From: Chytridium lagenaria
Taxonomy: Eukaryota; Chytridiomycota; Chytridiomycetes; Chytridiales; Chytridiaceae
Direction of reading: 5' to 3'
NCBI GenBank assembly: GCA_025449115.1
Contig: JAHLKC010000065.1
Span: forward strand, 1 to 64,000
Length of the DNA: 64,000 nucleotides
Below, piece by piece: positions 11,695-23,685 of this stretch. Made by a program: the position numbers and the translations under genes. The stretch's first letter is position 1. Each line of letters opens with the position of its first letter. The notes under the pieces were generated by a model, which was not told the DNA's origin, did no database searches, and worked only from the letters and a program-made list of their open reading frames with translations.

Positions 11695-14493
11695 TCACCT
11701 CAACCTCCTTCGCCCTCGAATCCTGTGGCACCCCCACCTTCCTCGCAGCCTGCGCAGCCGGCACAAAATCCGCTGGCGCCTCCTGTCCATCCACCGGCAC
11801 TCTCTCCCCCCCTCCCCCCTAACAGGCGGCAACAAAGGTGCCTCCCCGCCACTCCCAGCCGCCAACGCCTCCCCAGCCTGAGCAAGCGCCTCATCATCAA
11901 TCCTAGCCAACATCTCCTTGATCCATTTCCGATTCGCTTCCATGTCCACCCATTGTTCGCCTTGGAGTTTATCCGTGGAGTTGGTGGCGTGCTTTTCGAT
12001 ATGTTCACGATGGATCCAGGAGATGAGTTGACGGCCAGAGGGCGTGCGGGGATCGATTTTGCGGATGAGAAGGTGTTGGGGTTCTTGGTTGAGACCGTCT
12101 TGGCCAATGAGGGAGGTGGAGGTGATATCGAGGGTCATGGGGTGCATGGAGCCGAGGTTGAATTTAAGGAAACGTTTGTTACCGTTGACGGATTTGTGGC
12201 CGAATTTGGGAGTGTTGATGAGAACTGTGTATCGATTAAAGTTAGAAGGGCCAAATAAAAAATGATCATGGCAAAAGAGCAAATCTTGACCAAAGGTGTT
12301 TTAAAATGTCTCAAGGTATAACACGCCAAAAAAGTCCTTGACACAAAGACACCGAAAACACACCACTCACCAAAACAGAAATACGTTTCATCTGGAATCC
12401 ACGTATGTTCCATAAACGCCAACGCCAACAACGCATCCTTTGACGACCTCAAAAAAGTCACAAACTCGGGTGTCAGCACCATCCACTGATGATGTTTACA
12501 AATCTTCCATCTCGGGAACGGTGGATAGGCTACCCCAGATTCTTTAGGATGGAACAACGAGATCCCGTCTTTGGTTTGGCCGAGACGCGGAATGTGGGGC
12601 GGGTCATGCGGGTGGCGGATTCGGCTGGACGTGAGGGGGTTAGAATAGGCTATGATCAGAGTCTGAGTCAAATGAGACGGAACGTCTAGTATCGCAGTGA
12701 TTGGAATGTTGGAAGGGTGACAGGAGAAGGGAAGGAATGGGAGGAGAGTGAATGACATGACATGCTTACTGTTATCCTCCCATCTCTCCACAAGTTCACG
12801 ACCCTTGTAAGCAGGGGAGCTCAACATGCTATGCATATCCCTACTGTACCTCAACGGATAATCCGCAGCCGACAAATTAATGACATGATCCCAATCCGCC
12901 AAATCCAGCAACTCCCAAAACCCGCTCAACTGCATCCACACCAGACTAATATGTCCCCAATAGCCATGAAACCTGGTGGTCGCCATAAACACGTTCCCCT
13001 TCTCTGGTGGTGCATCCGTCGGAGTTTATCGTTCATGGCCTTTTCGCGGGTGAGAACGTGACGGTTGATTTGTTCGTAAAGGTCGTTGGATTAAGGTCAA
13101 CGTGGATGAGGATGATGGCGGATCCGTCGTCGAGAATGTTGATTAGGTTGATGACGTTGTCAATGTTAGAGGCTTTGCCGTGGACCATGAGGAGGAATGC
13201 GAGCTGAGAAACGTTTTTTTGACAGGTTAGATTTATATTTCAGACGGTATAAAGTAGAATTGTTCCGTACTTTGTACTGTCTCCGTTTTCCGGAATCCTT
13301 GATGGTGAGGGGCTAATGGCAGGGAGGATAGGCGAAATATAATGGTTGGGATCTATCATATGCAAAAGCTGAGTATCGGTCAAATTCGTCATTGAATTGG
13401 ATCCATCCGCGACGGCATAACAAGTAAACCTCTTGACATCTTTCTGTAACCGGAAATAAAAAAAAAGAAGGTGAAAGTAATAAATTAGAACTGATGAGAG
13501 ACCAAAATAATAAACAACCACCCTCCCAAAAACTCAAGATTCCTACACTCACAGTATTTAAAGTAGCCGGGTAATTATCATACAAGACATTTGACAACCT
13601 TCTCGCCTCACTCTCAATCAACTGCACAAACTCCTCCACGAGCGGATCCCGTCTCGCCACCGTAGTCCCCCACCAATACACATGGGCAAGTGAATCAAAC
13701 GACGCATTATTCAGCATATCGCAATACTTGAATCCGCTCACACGAATGTATCGGTTGTGTTCAATGGATGAAAGACGCTTTGCCGTGTCTTCTGGGAGAA
13801 TGGGACGAGTTCCGGTTGGGTCAGGGGTGACGATGCGCATCATGCGGACAGCTTCGTTGGCGGCGCCTTCAGTTTCCTTTGCAGAGGAATGGCCGGGGAT
13901 GAGGATTTCGATGGAGCCGTCGTGCTCGCTGGGGAAAAAAAAAAAAAAGAGTTATTGAATTATGAATATGATCTGATGACGTTATAGCACAGTGAGTAGT
14001 ATTCAATAAAATGTGAATAATAACCCCCCAACCTATTCGTCCGTTCGTCTACTACAATCCGAAATGTGTCCATGGCCCATCGCCTACGGCGAATAAAAAT
14101 CATTGATAACATCTCCAACATTGGTCATCAATGTATCGCCCCGAGATCACTCAATAAAGAGACTTTTTTGTCGAATCTTCTATCCTCTCTATAAACTGCA
14201 CAAACATACCTAAACTTTGCAACCTCTTCAAAACTCTTTGAACGGATCAAAGGTATCATCCGGAGAGTCCTCCAAAAGCGGTGCCCCTCTCGACTTTTTC
14301 CACTCCCAACTCAGTAGATATAAGCCCGTCACTACCATGACCATGATGATGACGAGACGGGCGGTATTTGGTGATCGACGGACAGGAGACACGGAAGACT
14401 TTATGCTGTGAAAGGGGTGTAAGAGACTTGGAATGATGTGATATGGAGAGAAGAAGATGATGAGGATGAGTATGATTTGACTTACGGTTTCAT
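11695..14493 (-). CDS. GT14 family glycosyltransferase (core-2/I-branching or xylosyltransferase-like), type II membrane
   Basis: Seven exons can be placed: 14493-14486, 14405-14210, 13928-13553, 13443 to about 13260, 13203-12770, 12624-12371 and 12224-11695. The N-terminus has a short basic tail and a membrane segment (LVIIMVMVVTGLYLLS), so a Golgi type II protein is likely. Exon 5 has the start of the GT14 domain (LLMVHGK..NIDNVINLI), then TTRFHGYWGHISLV and DWDHVINLSAADYPLR. Exon 6 has HIPRLGQTKDG...KICKHHQWMVL and IPDETYFC; exon 7 VLINTPKF...KFL and an acidic/Gln-rich end. The family transfers GlcNAc or xylose from UDP-sugars; the acceptor is unknown. Four single-base shifts at homopolymers (TTTT near 14225; near 13095; GGGG near 12985; CCCC near 12596) break an otherwise well-conserved protein. 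The exon 4 donor is uncertain. Confidence 0.8.
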
Positions 14494-15220
14494 TTTGAGT
14501 GAGTCAGTGAGAGTGAGTGAGTGAGTGAGAGGGAGTGAGAGTGAGAGTGAGAGTAGTGTAGTAGGTTGTTGCAATTGTAGTAACAATAACAATAACAATA
14601 ATAATAATAATAGTAATAGTAATACTAATATAATATAATTTTGCCCTTGTTGTAAAATATAATAATAATACACTCCAACACTCAGAGCAGTAGCCTCATG
14701 GGAGTGAGTGAGTGGAAGTGAGTGAGTGGAAGTGAGTACTAGAGTGTATAGAGTGTATAGAGTATATTGTAAGAGATGAATGATTATTGATTAACAGAGA
14801 GAAGCCAAAGAACAATTCTCTCTCTCTCTCTCTCTCAATGATCAGTGTGCTTGTGTTACATCTATAACCTATATTAATAAATATTTTATTTTATTTTATT
14901 CTTTATTATTTTATTTATTATCATTATTATTTTATTTATTTTAAATATTATTATAGATTGTTGGTGTGTGTCCGATAAAAGCCTTTCATTCATAACGATG
15001 AATAAAAGAAATATTATTTACTGAATATTTAAATACATACTACTGTGCGTGGGAGCTGACAGCCACTCCTCTCTTCTCTTCTCTCTATTCCATATCCCAT
15101 ATCCCATATCCCATCATCCATCCATCCATCCATCCTTCCATCAACTATCCATCCATCCATCCATCCATCCATCCATCTCACCTGCTCTCTCCTCTCCAAC
15201 ACCACACACATACATACATC
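14494..15220. repeat. Low-complexity intergenic region between divergent genes
   Basis: Shared upstream region of the GT14 and HMG-box genes. It contains (GTGA/GAGT)n at about 14497-14560 and 14700-14740, (AAT/AAC)n at 14580-14640, a (TC)n tract at 14818-14836, T/A-rich stretches to 14960, and ATCC repeats at 15115-15180 near the HMG-box start. The CATCC repeats are close enough to lie in its 5' UTR. Confidence 0.75.
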
Positions 15221-16642
15221 ATGCCCGTTTCTTCTTTCTCACTCACCGCAAGGTTCTTTCCATCCACACCTCTCCTCCTCCGCTCCCTCCTATCACCCCT
15301 CCGCGCCTTTGCTTCTAAACCCACTACTGCAAAGACTGCCGGTAAACCCAACCCTCTCATTCCTTTTTATAGAAAAAGTTCTAAATCCTTACTTCCCTCA
15401 CCTCTCACTCAAAGAGCAAGAAGAAGCCACGAAAATCCGACGAGCCCTTCGAGCTCTCCCAAAAGTATCGACGGAACCCCCAAAACGTCCATTGAGCTCT
15501 TACCTCTTGTTTTTGGGCGACAAGAGAAGTGATATTGCAGAGTTGGATGAGATCAAGAGATTGGAAAAAAAGAATCGCCCTGTCGCGGTTGTGAAAAAAG
15601 GCGGCAGAGCTGTGGAGGAGTCTTGATGAGGAGGTGAAAGAGGTATGGTCTTTATTGGTAGATTTATTGTTTATTATATTTATAACGACCGGGCTTCCCC
15701 CTTAGAAATACGCTACCCTCGCTCAAACCGCCCGTGAAACCTACAACAAAGCCCTCAAAGACTACCTCTCGAAGCGAACCCCCGAAGATCTCGTCATTCA
15801 AGAAACGACGCGACGCTATCAAAAGAGGTTATCCTCACGATCGAGAGCAAAGGTATTGAGTGATCCAAACGCGCCGAGAAAACCTGTGAGCGGGTATGTG
15901 ATGTTTTGTACGGATTTGCATCGAGGGGTTGATGTCGAGGGGGTTAAGAGAGGGGCGGTGGCAGAGTTGGGGATTGGGGAACGGGGGAGAGAGACGGGAC
16001 GGTTGTGGAGGGAGTTGAGTAAGAGCGTGAAGGAGGTGAGTTATATTAATTTGTTTGTTTTTGGTTTTTGTTTTTGGGGGGGGAGGGATGGCGCAATATT
16101 ATCTTTAACTGTTTCTTTTTTCTTTTTTTTTTTAGAAATACCTTAAAGCTTCAGAGGTAGATAAGGAGAGGTACAGAAAGGAACTTGAGGCCTATAATAA
16201 GGTATGCTCCCCCCTTTTTTTTGTTTTTGTTTTTGTTTTGTTTCTTTTTGTATATGTTTATGCATTATTAATTTCATAACTCAACCGTTCAGAAATCTGG
16301 GATGAGGGATGCCAAAGAAGCAGTGAATGAGGAGAGGCGCCAGAATCTAAAGACAATGACGACGAGGAGAAAGACTACGGGACGAAGAAACGTTGTAAAG
16401 AAGAAGGTATAACCGAAACTTTTGGTTTCCTTTTATTCTTTTTGAGATTTTAAAGCAAACGGGGAAGGCTGCTGTTACGAATAAGAATGCCAAAAAGGCT
16501 GTCGCGAACAAGGGTGTCGCTAAGAAGGCTGGGGTAGCACATTCCAAGAAAACGATTTTGAAGCCTGATGGTAAGAAGAAGCGGTGGTTCCAAGAGTGGT
16601 AAGAAGGTTGCTAGCGGTAGGAAGGGGGGGAGTAAGGCTTGA
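15221..16642 (+). CDS. Mitochondrial two-HMG-box DNA-binding protein (Abf2/TFAM-like)
   Basis: The start at 15221 gives an N-terminus rich in Ser, Arg and hydrophobics without acidic residues ([13 protein letters not shown]...LRAFASKP), a good mitochondrial targeting peptide. HMG box 1 starts at [17 protein letters not shown] (about 15478), continues across an intron (donor GTATGG at about 15640, resuming [13 protein letters not shown] at about 15707). Box 2 starts [14 protein letters not shown] (about 15866), crosses introns near 16036-16136, and ends [13 protein letters not shown] Lys-rich tail follows. Such proteins package mtDNA. A short intron of 32 bp (about 15341-15372) is proposed after KTAG. 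One extra A in a six-A run near 15597 and a shift near 16581 break the frame; the end is 16602 or 16642 depending on the latter. Confidence 0.75.
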
Positions 16643-17540
16643 AGAGTCTAGTGCGGTGTAGGAGGGAGTGATGTTGGGGTAGGGTGTTTTGACCTTTTAT
16701 GTATTTGCTTGGTTTGAGTGGATGATGCTGGCATATTTCTGCTTGATTTCTTTTTTTAGATGTATTTTGGGATTTGTTGTTTGCTGTGATTTGTATTGAA
16801 AAGGGTGGAAGGTGTGTGTATTTTATTTTTGCTTATGTTGAATACTTTTTGCGAAAATGTTTTTTTTTTCCTTTATTTGCATGATTCCCATGTCTATTTT
16901 TCCACCCCCCCCCTTTCCCCGTCGTTGTTTTCTTGTATTGCGGCGTTTATTCCCCATCCTTTTTTTTTTCGTGTTGTCATTGCTGTAGATGTGAAAGGGG
17001 CGTTAAGAGATTTGTTGTTTTTTTGGCAGCAAGAGGATTAGAAAAATGTTTGAGTATGCAAGAGGACGTTGTTGAGGGTGATTATGGAAAAGAATGGAAG
17101 TAGGGTTAGGGTTAAAGTTCACGGGTAAGTTCCACGGAACGAATCCAACGGATGGCGACATGAACGGCAACACGTTGTGAATAATCAGACCTCGGGGACT
17201 AACCCGTATTATATAATCATCAGACTGTGGATGAACACACAAAAGTTTAACTTATCCAGATTCTCGAGAGCATGTTGAAAATACATCATGATCTTTTCAT
17301 TTCTTTATTTAAATGACACAAAAACAAAAGGGATCTTTCGCTTTTTGATCGCAACAGAGTATGCCAAGAACGTCACCCGTTCCAGTTGATTGCTATAGTG
17401 TGGTTTGATAACAGGTGTCTAGCCACAATCTTTTTTTTTTTAATGCAATTTGCACCCCCGTCTCATTTCCTTTCCTCAACGTCCCCACATCCTGCTCAAC
17501 GTCCCCGCCGTTTCCCCCATCGCGAAAACCCAGTCCGCTC
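16643..17540. other. Intergenic between convergent genes
   Basis: T-rich 3' flank of the HMG-box gene. Two TTAGGG-like units lie at about 17102-17115 (see findings). The C-terminal exon region of the Nus1-like gene begins at 17541. Short open frames here have no recognisable content. Confidence 0.5.
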
Positions 17541-19026
17541 TCAACGTCCCCACCGTTGAACGCATCGCGAAAACTTGTAAAGTCCTTGAAGGAAATCCTG
17601 GTACCGAACCCGTCCGTCACCTTTCACGTGCCTATTGTCAAGAAAGAAAAAAACAAATGTGAGAACTGTCGAGAAAAAAAAAAAGGGTGGGGGGTGATAA
17701 AGCACGTTACAAACTTACCACATCTCTGTGACTCGTATCATCCAAGGAGGATAGCCTTCCAAGGTCAAGGGTTCAGTGACTTCACCAAATACGTAGAGAA
17801 GTTGGGGTTCAGGTAATCCTGAAAACGGTGGTTACGGATGTGCCTCGCAAGCAAATAAATAAAGAAGAAAAAAAAAAGAATCAAACCTTCCACATTCAAC
17901 ATAGCCTCCATCCTTCTCACATCCACAACATCTCTCTGTACCCCCAACGTCCGTGCTGCAATCTCTTTAGCCACACGCGCCACAGCCCCCTTCCCATCCT
18001 CATGATCCAACAAAAAAATCCGAAGCTTCCCTCCATCCAACACCAACTGCCTCATCACATCTCCTCTAATCTCAACATCAGACGATTCGACTTTATCAGA
18101 TTCAATATGATCTTTGGACGTCACTGGACGCTTCCTTCTTCTTAAAGCCGACGAATCGTTTTCACCCATTGACGGGGGACTGGGAATAGAACCCACAACT
18201 TCCCATTCCTCGTCTTCTTCTGAAAGAGTGGTAAAAGTCGCTGATGGAATTTGAAAGGTGAGATGATGTCGTCCTTTCCAACAATGGATATCGTATACAC
18301 TGTTAGTGTGGATGGCAGGGGTGTGTTTGAAGAAGGAGTAGAGACGGCAACGTTCGGTTCCGACTTGGAAAATTCGGCAAAGGCTTGTGAAAGCTGCGAC
18401 AAAAGCTCGTTGTGATGTCGCTTAATATAGCCTTTGTTTTTTGTTAGAAAAATAAGCACGGAAGTAGACAAAAAAAAAAAAGAAATCTCACCTAAACGAT
18501 CGTAAACAGAAAGATAATCCACCCCAGACGCAAGACACCAACACGCCATCTTTGCCACATCCTCTGTCAATTTCGCCACCGTCACTGAATCCAAATCCCG
18601 CGGTTTCTCCTCCAAAACACCAGACTGCCCCACCAACGATCTCATAAAAAGACTTGTAGGCCACGCTGTATGAGAAGAAGCCTCCACCAACTCTGGCTTC
18701 AAAACAATCGCAACATGGGAGAGACGTTTCGGTGTCTTCTTTGCGTCATTTTTGGATGTGATGTTGGAGTTGGTGATGGATGAGACGGTTTGAGGTGGTA
18801 GATGATCGGCGGGACCGAATAAAATGTTTCGAACCTCTGATCTGACGACAAAGAAAGAGGTTCCGAGGGTGCTGAGATGTGAGAGTGTCCATGACGAGAT
18901 TAGAGTATGGATAGAGAGGAAAAGGTGGAGGAATGCGGAAAGAAGGTGGATGATGAGAAGGTAGAGGTGTGCCACCAGGGATGGATGCTCGGATGATTGA
19001 GAAGAGGCGGCCGTCGCTGCAGCCAT
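17541..19026 (-). CDS. NUS1: Nus1/NgBR-like subunit of dehydrodolichyl diphosphate synthase
   Basis: Exons 19026-18492, 18431-17887, 17818-17719 and 17631-17541; the sum is 1271 nt, one short of 424 codons. The N-terminus has a hydrophobic hairpin (VAHLYLLIIHLLSAFLHLFLSIHTLI), as in NgBR/Nus1, which sits in the ER membrane. Then come SHVAIVL, WCLASGVDYLSVYDRLG, a Ser/Thr-rich insertion, LRIFLLDHEDGK, LLYVFGEV and GYPPWMIRVTEMW. The last residues are QRWGR, containing the C-terminal R-x-G motif known to be needed for activity in the NgBR family. The protein lacks catalytic residues and works as a heterodimer with a Rer2/DHDDS-type cis-prenyltransferase making dolichol precursors. One base seems missing from the T run near 18257. 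The start at 19026 is preferred over 19068 because of the preceding Lys/Glu-rich stretch. Confidence 0.85.
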
Positions 19027-19534
19027 GTTCTTGTGGTTACCTCCTGATGCCTCCTTCCTCTGATGCATATGCTTTGTTGGCTTTCTTTCTTCCGCTGAAA
19101 ATGAAGGCTAAACGTAGAAAGGTCGAAAGCGAAAGGTAATGGCGTTAAGGACGACGATACGAGAAGAGTGACTGGAGGAGGGGCTGATGGTGGTTTGGAG
19201 CAGTAGATGGCTCGCAGTGTCAAGTCCAGGTTTTTTTGCAGATTTCAATTGTCGGTAGTGGAGGATGTCGAACTTGGGTGTTTACGGGTAGCGATGTGTT
19301 TACGGGTAGCGATGAGGTGAAGGTGGTGATGCATGAAATTGTATTTTAATGAGGTTAGGGTGGGATAACCAGGATCACCGCTCACTTAAGCTACATCAGC
19401 TCGGGATCATTGGCAATCTGGGTTTATATAAGTCATTTTAACCCAAACTGTCAAGGCTGTTGATGCATCCCTGCTGCAGCAGTTCTGCAGGAATGCGTCG
19501 ACAAGCTTCATTTCGAACGGATCAAACTCACGCC
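19027..19534. promoter_or_regulatory. Intergenic region between divergent Nus1-like and M36-like genes
   Basis: About 500 bp separate the two starts. A tandem pair of GTGTTTACGGGTAGCGATG lies near 19279-19312. A TATA-like stretch (TTTATATAAG, about 19423) precedes the M36-like start by about 110 bp. No other gene seen. Confidence 0.4.
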
Positions 19535-22500
19535 ATGGGTCGTATCATTATTTACTTGGCGACACTGGTTCTTCTTTTACCACTCTCAGCCTTTCAAGCA
19601 CAGGCATCATCCGTCAACCTCGCACCACCTTTCACACCATCATCATCGTCAACTTCTCCCGACTTCTCACGGCCGAGACGTGCAACTCTAGATAATGATG
19701 GAAGTCGTCAATCCCTTGACCTCGCAGAGTTGACTACGATCGCCATGGAGTTCATTGCATCAAAGTCAACTTCTGGTGAATTGTGGCGATTGTCTCTCAC
19801 TGACAGGTGAGTCGTCACAAACCCATGAGATTCTTCTAAAGACTTTGAAAAAAAAAGATATCAAGATGCCAATGGGCTTCTTCACGTTTATATTTGCGAG
19901 CTTTACCAAGGAGTTCGTGTCATCAACAGAGTTTCATCTGTTCATATTGATTCATTGGGAATATCGTGTCGTCAAGTTTCCCGAGCATGCTTTACCGCTC
20001 CGAGTCTCATGGCGCGAGTCACATTGTTACCTCCGTTACGGCCTTCAGCAGCGCATCTGAAGCCCTAGGGTTTAGCCGCACGTTAAACTTGACGGCCGTC
20101 AGGGTCGTCAACAATGTCATCAATGGATAGCGTGACGTCTAAGCCTGTAACGTTTGAATTGAGAAATTATGTTTATGGAAACGGAGAAGTCGGGCTGATT
20201 TGGGTGTTTAGCATATCCGTTGACTTGAAAAGGTAAGGGGTTCTTTAACACAAAGGTTTGGGCTGACCCTTTCCTTTTTTCGTTTGTTTTTTTTTTGCAT
20301 TACCAATTTTGGTGTCAGCAACTAATGGGGCTATTGTGGGTTTTGATCAGTCGAATGATGCACCAACACTACTCTTCGCAAGCGTGAAGTATATCAAGGT
20401 AGTTTTTGTCAACAAGTTAAAGCCCGCTAACATTGTACATAGAACCACGTTCAGGCCGCCAAACAATCCTCAAACCGATTTGCTTGCATCCGCAAGACGA
20501 CAAGCTCAGGCGATTATTCCCAACCTTCCATCACCAGAGTGGAAGGGTTTAATCTTCAGGATGTGTACACAACGAGGGATTAGTGGATGGACAGAACATG
20601 ACTTTTGTGTTTGTGATTGGAGCTCAGTGCGTCACAACTACCTCGACTTTACCTGTTTCCACACCAACCACTTCTTTTAGAACCTCGACAACGGTGAGAT
20701 TTTGACTTGGGAACTTTTTTTTTTTTGACTTTTGTTTGTGTTAGGGACCACCTGTCGTGAGCACAACGACGACGAGATTTTCTTCTACTACCGCTACTAC
20801 GGTCCCTGTGGTATCCACAACAAGGTTGGTTACCAGTACAACAACGACAGCGAGACCCATTACTACTTCTACAACTCCCACAACTAGACCTTCAACCACG
20901 ACCACCACGGCTCCAACGGTACCTCTTCTTCCTACAACAACGATACGATCATCATCATCGCCCTCACCGTCACCTTCACCGTCACCTTCACCTTCACCTT
21001 CACCTTCTCCATCACCTTCACCTTCTCCATCACCTTCACCATCGCCATCACCTTCCCCATCGCCGTCACCGACAACTACAACAAGACCACCCTCCCCCAC
21101 CTCAACTACCACTACCCGCCCTTCCCCATCGCCATCCCCCTCACCGTCTCCAAGTCCCTCACCCTCCCCCTCACCATCCCCCTCACCATCCCCCTCACCA
21201 TCGCCTTCGCCATCCCCCTCGCCATCCCCTCACCAACACCCACCCCCCTCCCATCCGGTCCAATAAGCTACCGCGCCCTCGACATAACCAAAACCGATCT
21301 CACCGAATCCCTCGCTCTGATCTCAAGTCCCTCAAACTCAGAAGCATCCCCTCAAGGCTGGCACGATCGCAGCAACGCTTTCCAGCTTGACACGTTTGGC
21401 AATAACGTCATTGCGTTGAACACTTCGAATCTTCAAACCGTTGCTGTTCGGTCATTGACGTTTGACTTTACTGTTAATCCGGCGTTGGAACCGGTGGGGA
21501 ATGTACAGGCGGCTATCGTGAATGCGTTTTATGTGGCGAACATGTTTCATGTGAGTCGTAGTTGCGTGTTTTTTTTTGGGACTTTTCCCTTCTTGAAGTT
21601 TCCACACAATCCCAACATTTTGGCAACCCGCTAATAATTTTTTTGTCTCCGTTCCCATCGCATAATCCTTACATATTCGACCAACTCGACATATCACAGG
21701 ATATTATGCATTTCTATGGCTTTAATGAAGCTTCCGGAAATTTCCAGGTACTTGTTTTCCTATTATTCGTTTATTTACGGTTTTTCAGAGAGTCAATTAT
21801 GGGTCAGCAGGAAGAGGTGGTGATCAAGTCAATGTGATGGTTCAAGACAGGCGTTCAAAAAATCTCGCGTATTTCATCACCGATAAAGACGGTATTCCTG
21901 GAACACTCGTTTTACACGCCTACGATTTAACAAGACCAGGAAGAGATCCAGCATTGGATAACACTATTTTGGTGAGAATTTTTTTTTTTTTTTTTTTGGC
22001 GGCTATTTTAATAATCTTTCCCGTCGGATTATAATTTTTTATATCTTCATTGATTAAACTTGCTTCTTTTAAAGATCCGAACCCTCACCCACGGTCTCGC
22101 CAATCGTCTGACAGGCGGTCCCAACGCCCTCTGTCTTTTAACAACCCCTGAAGGCCAAGGTCTAGCCGAAGGTTACGCTGACATTATCGCTCTTCTCCTC
22201 ACCTCTAAATCCACGCACACGCGTACAACATCCCGCCCCATAGGCTCATACCTCACCAACACAGCCAGAGGTCTCCGATCACACTTTTACACCACGGTCC
22301 TATCGACCAACCCATTATTGTATGACCGCACCAAGACGTTGTTGAATTCCAATGACGTTGTTGGAGTTGGAACGGTTTGGGCATCACTGCTTTGGGAGGT
22401 GTATTGGAATCTTGTAGATGTGAATGTAAGTCTTTGATGACATCATCACCGTTTTCTAACTGTCAACTTAGGGGTTTTCAAACCGCTACATCCTTGATGC

Positions 22501-22729
22501 CCGTACGACTCGTGGGAATATACGGTTCCTTCAACTCCTTGTCGCTTCAATGAAACTCCTCCCGTGTTCTCCATCCCTTATCGATGGTCGTGATGCGCTT
22601 CTTACAGCAGATTGGTATGGGTATGATTCGTTGTATTTTTGTGCGATTTGGAGAGGGTTTGCGAGGAGAGGGTTGGGGTATACCGCGAAGCCTTTTGATA
22701 ATGCTTTTAACTTGCCACCGGAATGTTAA
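19535..22729 (+). CDS. M36 fungalysin-like protein with ruined zinc motif and long Pro/Ser linker
   Basis: Nine exons: 19535-19806, 19858-20233, 20319-20398, 20443-20693, 20745-21550, 21700-21747, 21789-21971, 22075-22425, 22472-22729. Signal peptide MGRIIIYLATLVLLLPLSAFQAQA, then a propeptide (ANGLLHVYICELYQGVRVIN, as in FTP domains), a Thr-rich and (Ser-Pro)n linker at about 20745-21240, then the M36 domain: YRALDITKTDLTE, AIVNAFYVANMFH, MHFYGFNEASGNFQ, THGLANRLTGG, AEGYAD, VGTVWASLLWEVYWNLVD, LYFCAIWRGFARRGLG. The expected HExxH reads RTLTH (22078-22092), losing the first zinc His and the catalytic Glu, while the second His and the distant Glu (AEGYAD) remain. So it is probably inactive. 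Several single-base shifts (near 19953, 20123, 21227) also break the frame, so pseudogene status is possible; the catalytic half from 21260 on is continuous. Confidence 0.8.
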
Positions 22730-23685
22730 GTTTAAGCTTCATCTTCACGGATAAAAAAGCCTCTCGCTTTGGGCTGAGACAAAAGTGTACATACATAAAT
22801 AAGATAACATTGTCATAAAGACTCGTCGTGAACGTTCATGGGGAAGTCAGTAAAACATGATTTCGTTAGGGTATTATCACCCTCGAAGACCATCCCACGA
22901 CCCGTTATACACCTAAATTCTCGATGATGAAGTAAACTGCTACTACCGCGACGATTACTTCCAGCAGACTCCATAAAGAAATATCCAAAAAAAAACAGCT
23001 GCTCCATCGCCTGCAGTTGACGATAATCTGTTTATTCTTTCTGTGGCCCCGATGAGTACATATGCGCAGATTGGACAGTGCGCACTGCGGCTCCTGCCCA
23101 CCACTGTTCCCGTCATCAAAGAGCAAATGATGATTATCGTCAAATAGGGTACAAAGTGGGTCCCCTTTGTCTTTTTATGGACTTGAAATTGGTTAAACTT
23201 TCCACTTTTACTTTTGGCGCACGTACGCGTCACGTCCCGTTTTCGTGGTACTAACACCCGCCTTGCCCTAATCTGGAGTCAGGGGCCACAAAAAGCAAGC
23301 ATTGCTTGGGCCTCGTCGCGTCATACTCAATAATTGGCGTGTATGGCGATGTCCTTATCATTTCAGCTTTCGTCATCTCATATGCCGTTTAGGCAAGGCA
23401 GGCTGGCGGGAAGGCAGGCTTTTTATCGTACGTACGTCCCAAAGAAGAAAGTCCACGCTGTAAAATATAAATGTGGGTCTCCGTCTGTCGATCTCAGTGG
23501 GTGCCAGGCAGGTGGAGTGGGTTATGCTTTTGAATATCGTTTTTGTTATGTATTTATATAATAGAAAGAAAAAAAGAAAGGATTAAAGCAAGTCCTCCAC
23601 GACGACTCCTCGCAGCTCCGTCCGTCTCCATTTACCTCATTTTGAACTTACCTCATACCCCCTCAAGCTACGCATTCAACCAACC
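22730..23685. other. Intergenic, upstream of the M28 gene
   Basis: No gene seen. Overlapping short open frames on both strands lack family resemblance. It includes the 5' flank of the M28 aminopeptidase, with a TATA-like TATTTATATAATA near 23550, about 135 bp before its start. Confidence 0.45.

Noticed and set aside
14818..14836. CRISPR-like or regulatory array in the repeats at 14.5-14.9 kb
   Set aside because: Only simple sequence repeats; no spacers between repeats, and the organism is a eukaryote.
20741..21112. Minus-strand Gly/Asp/Val-rich frame
   Set aside because: Antisense of the Ser-Pro and Thr repeat in the M36-like gene.
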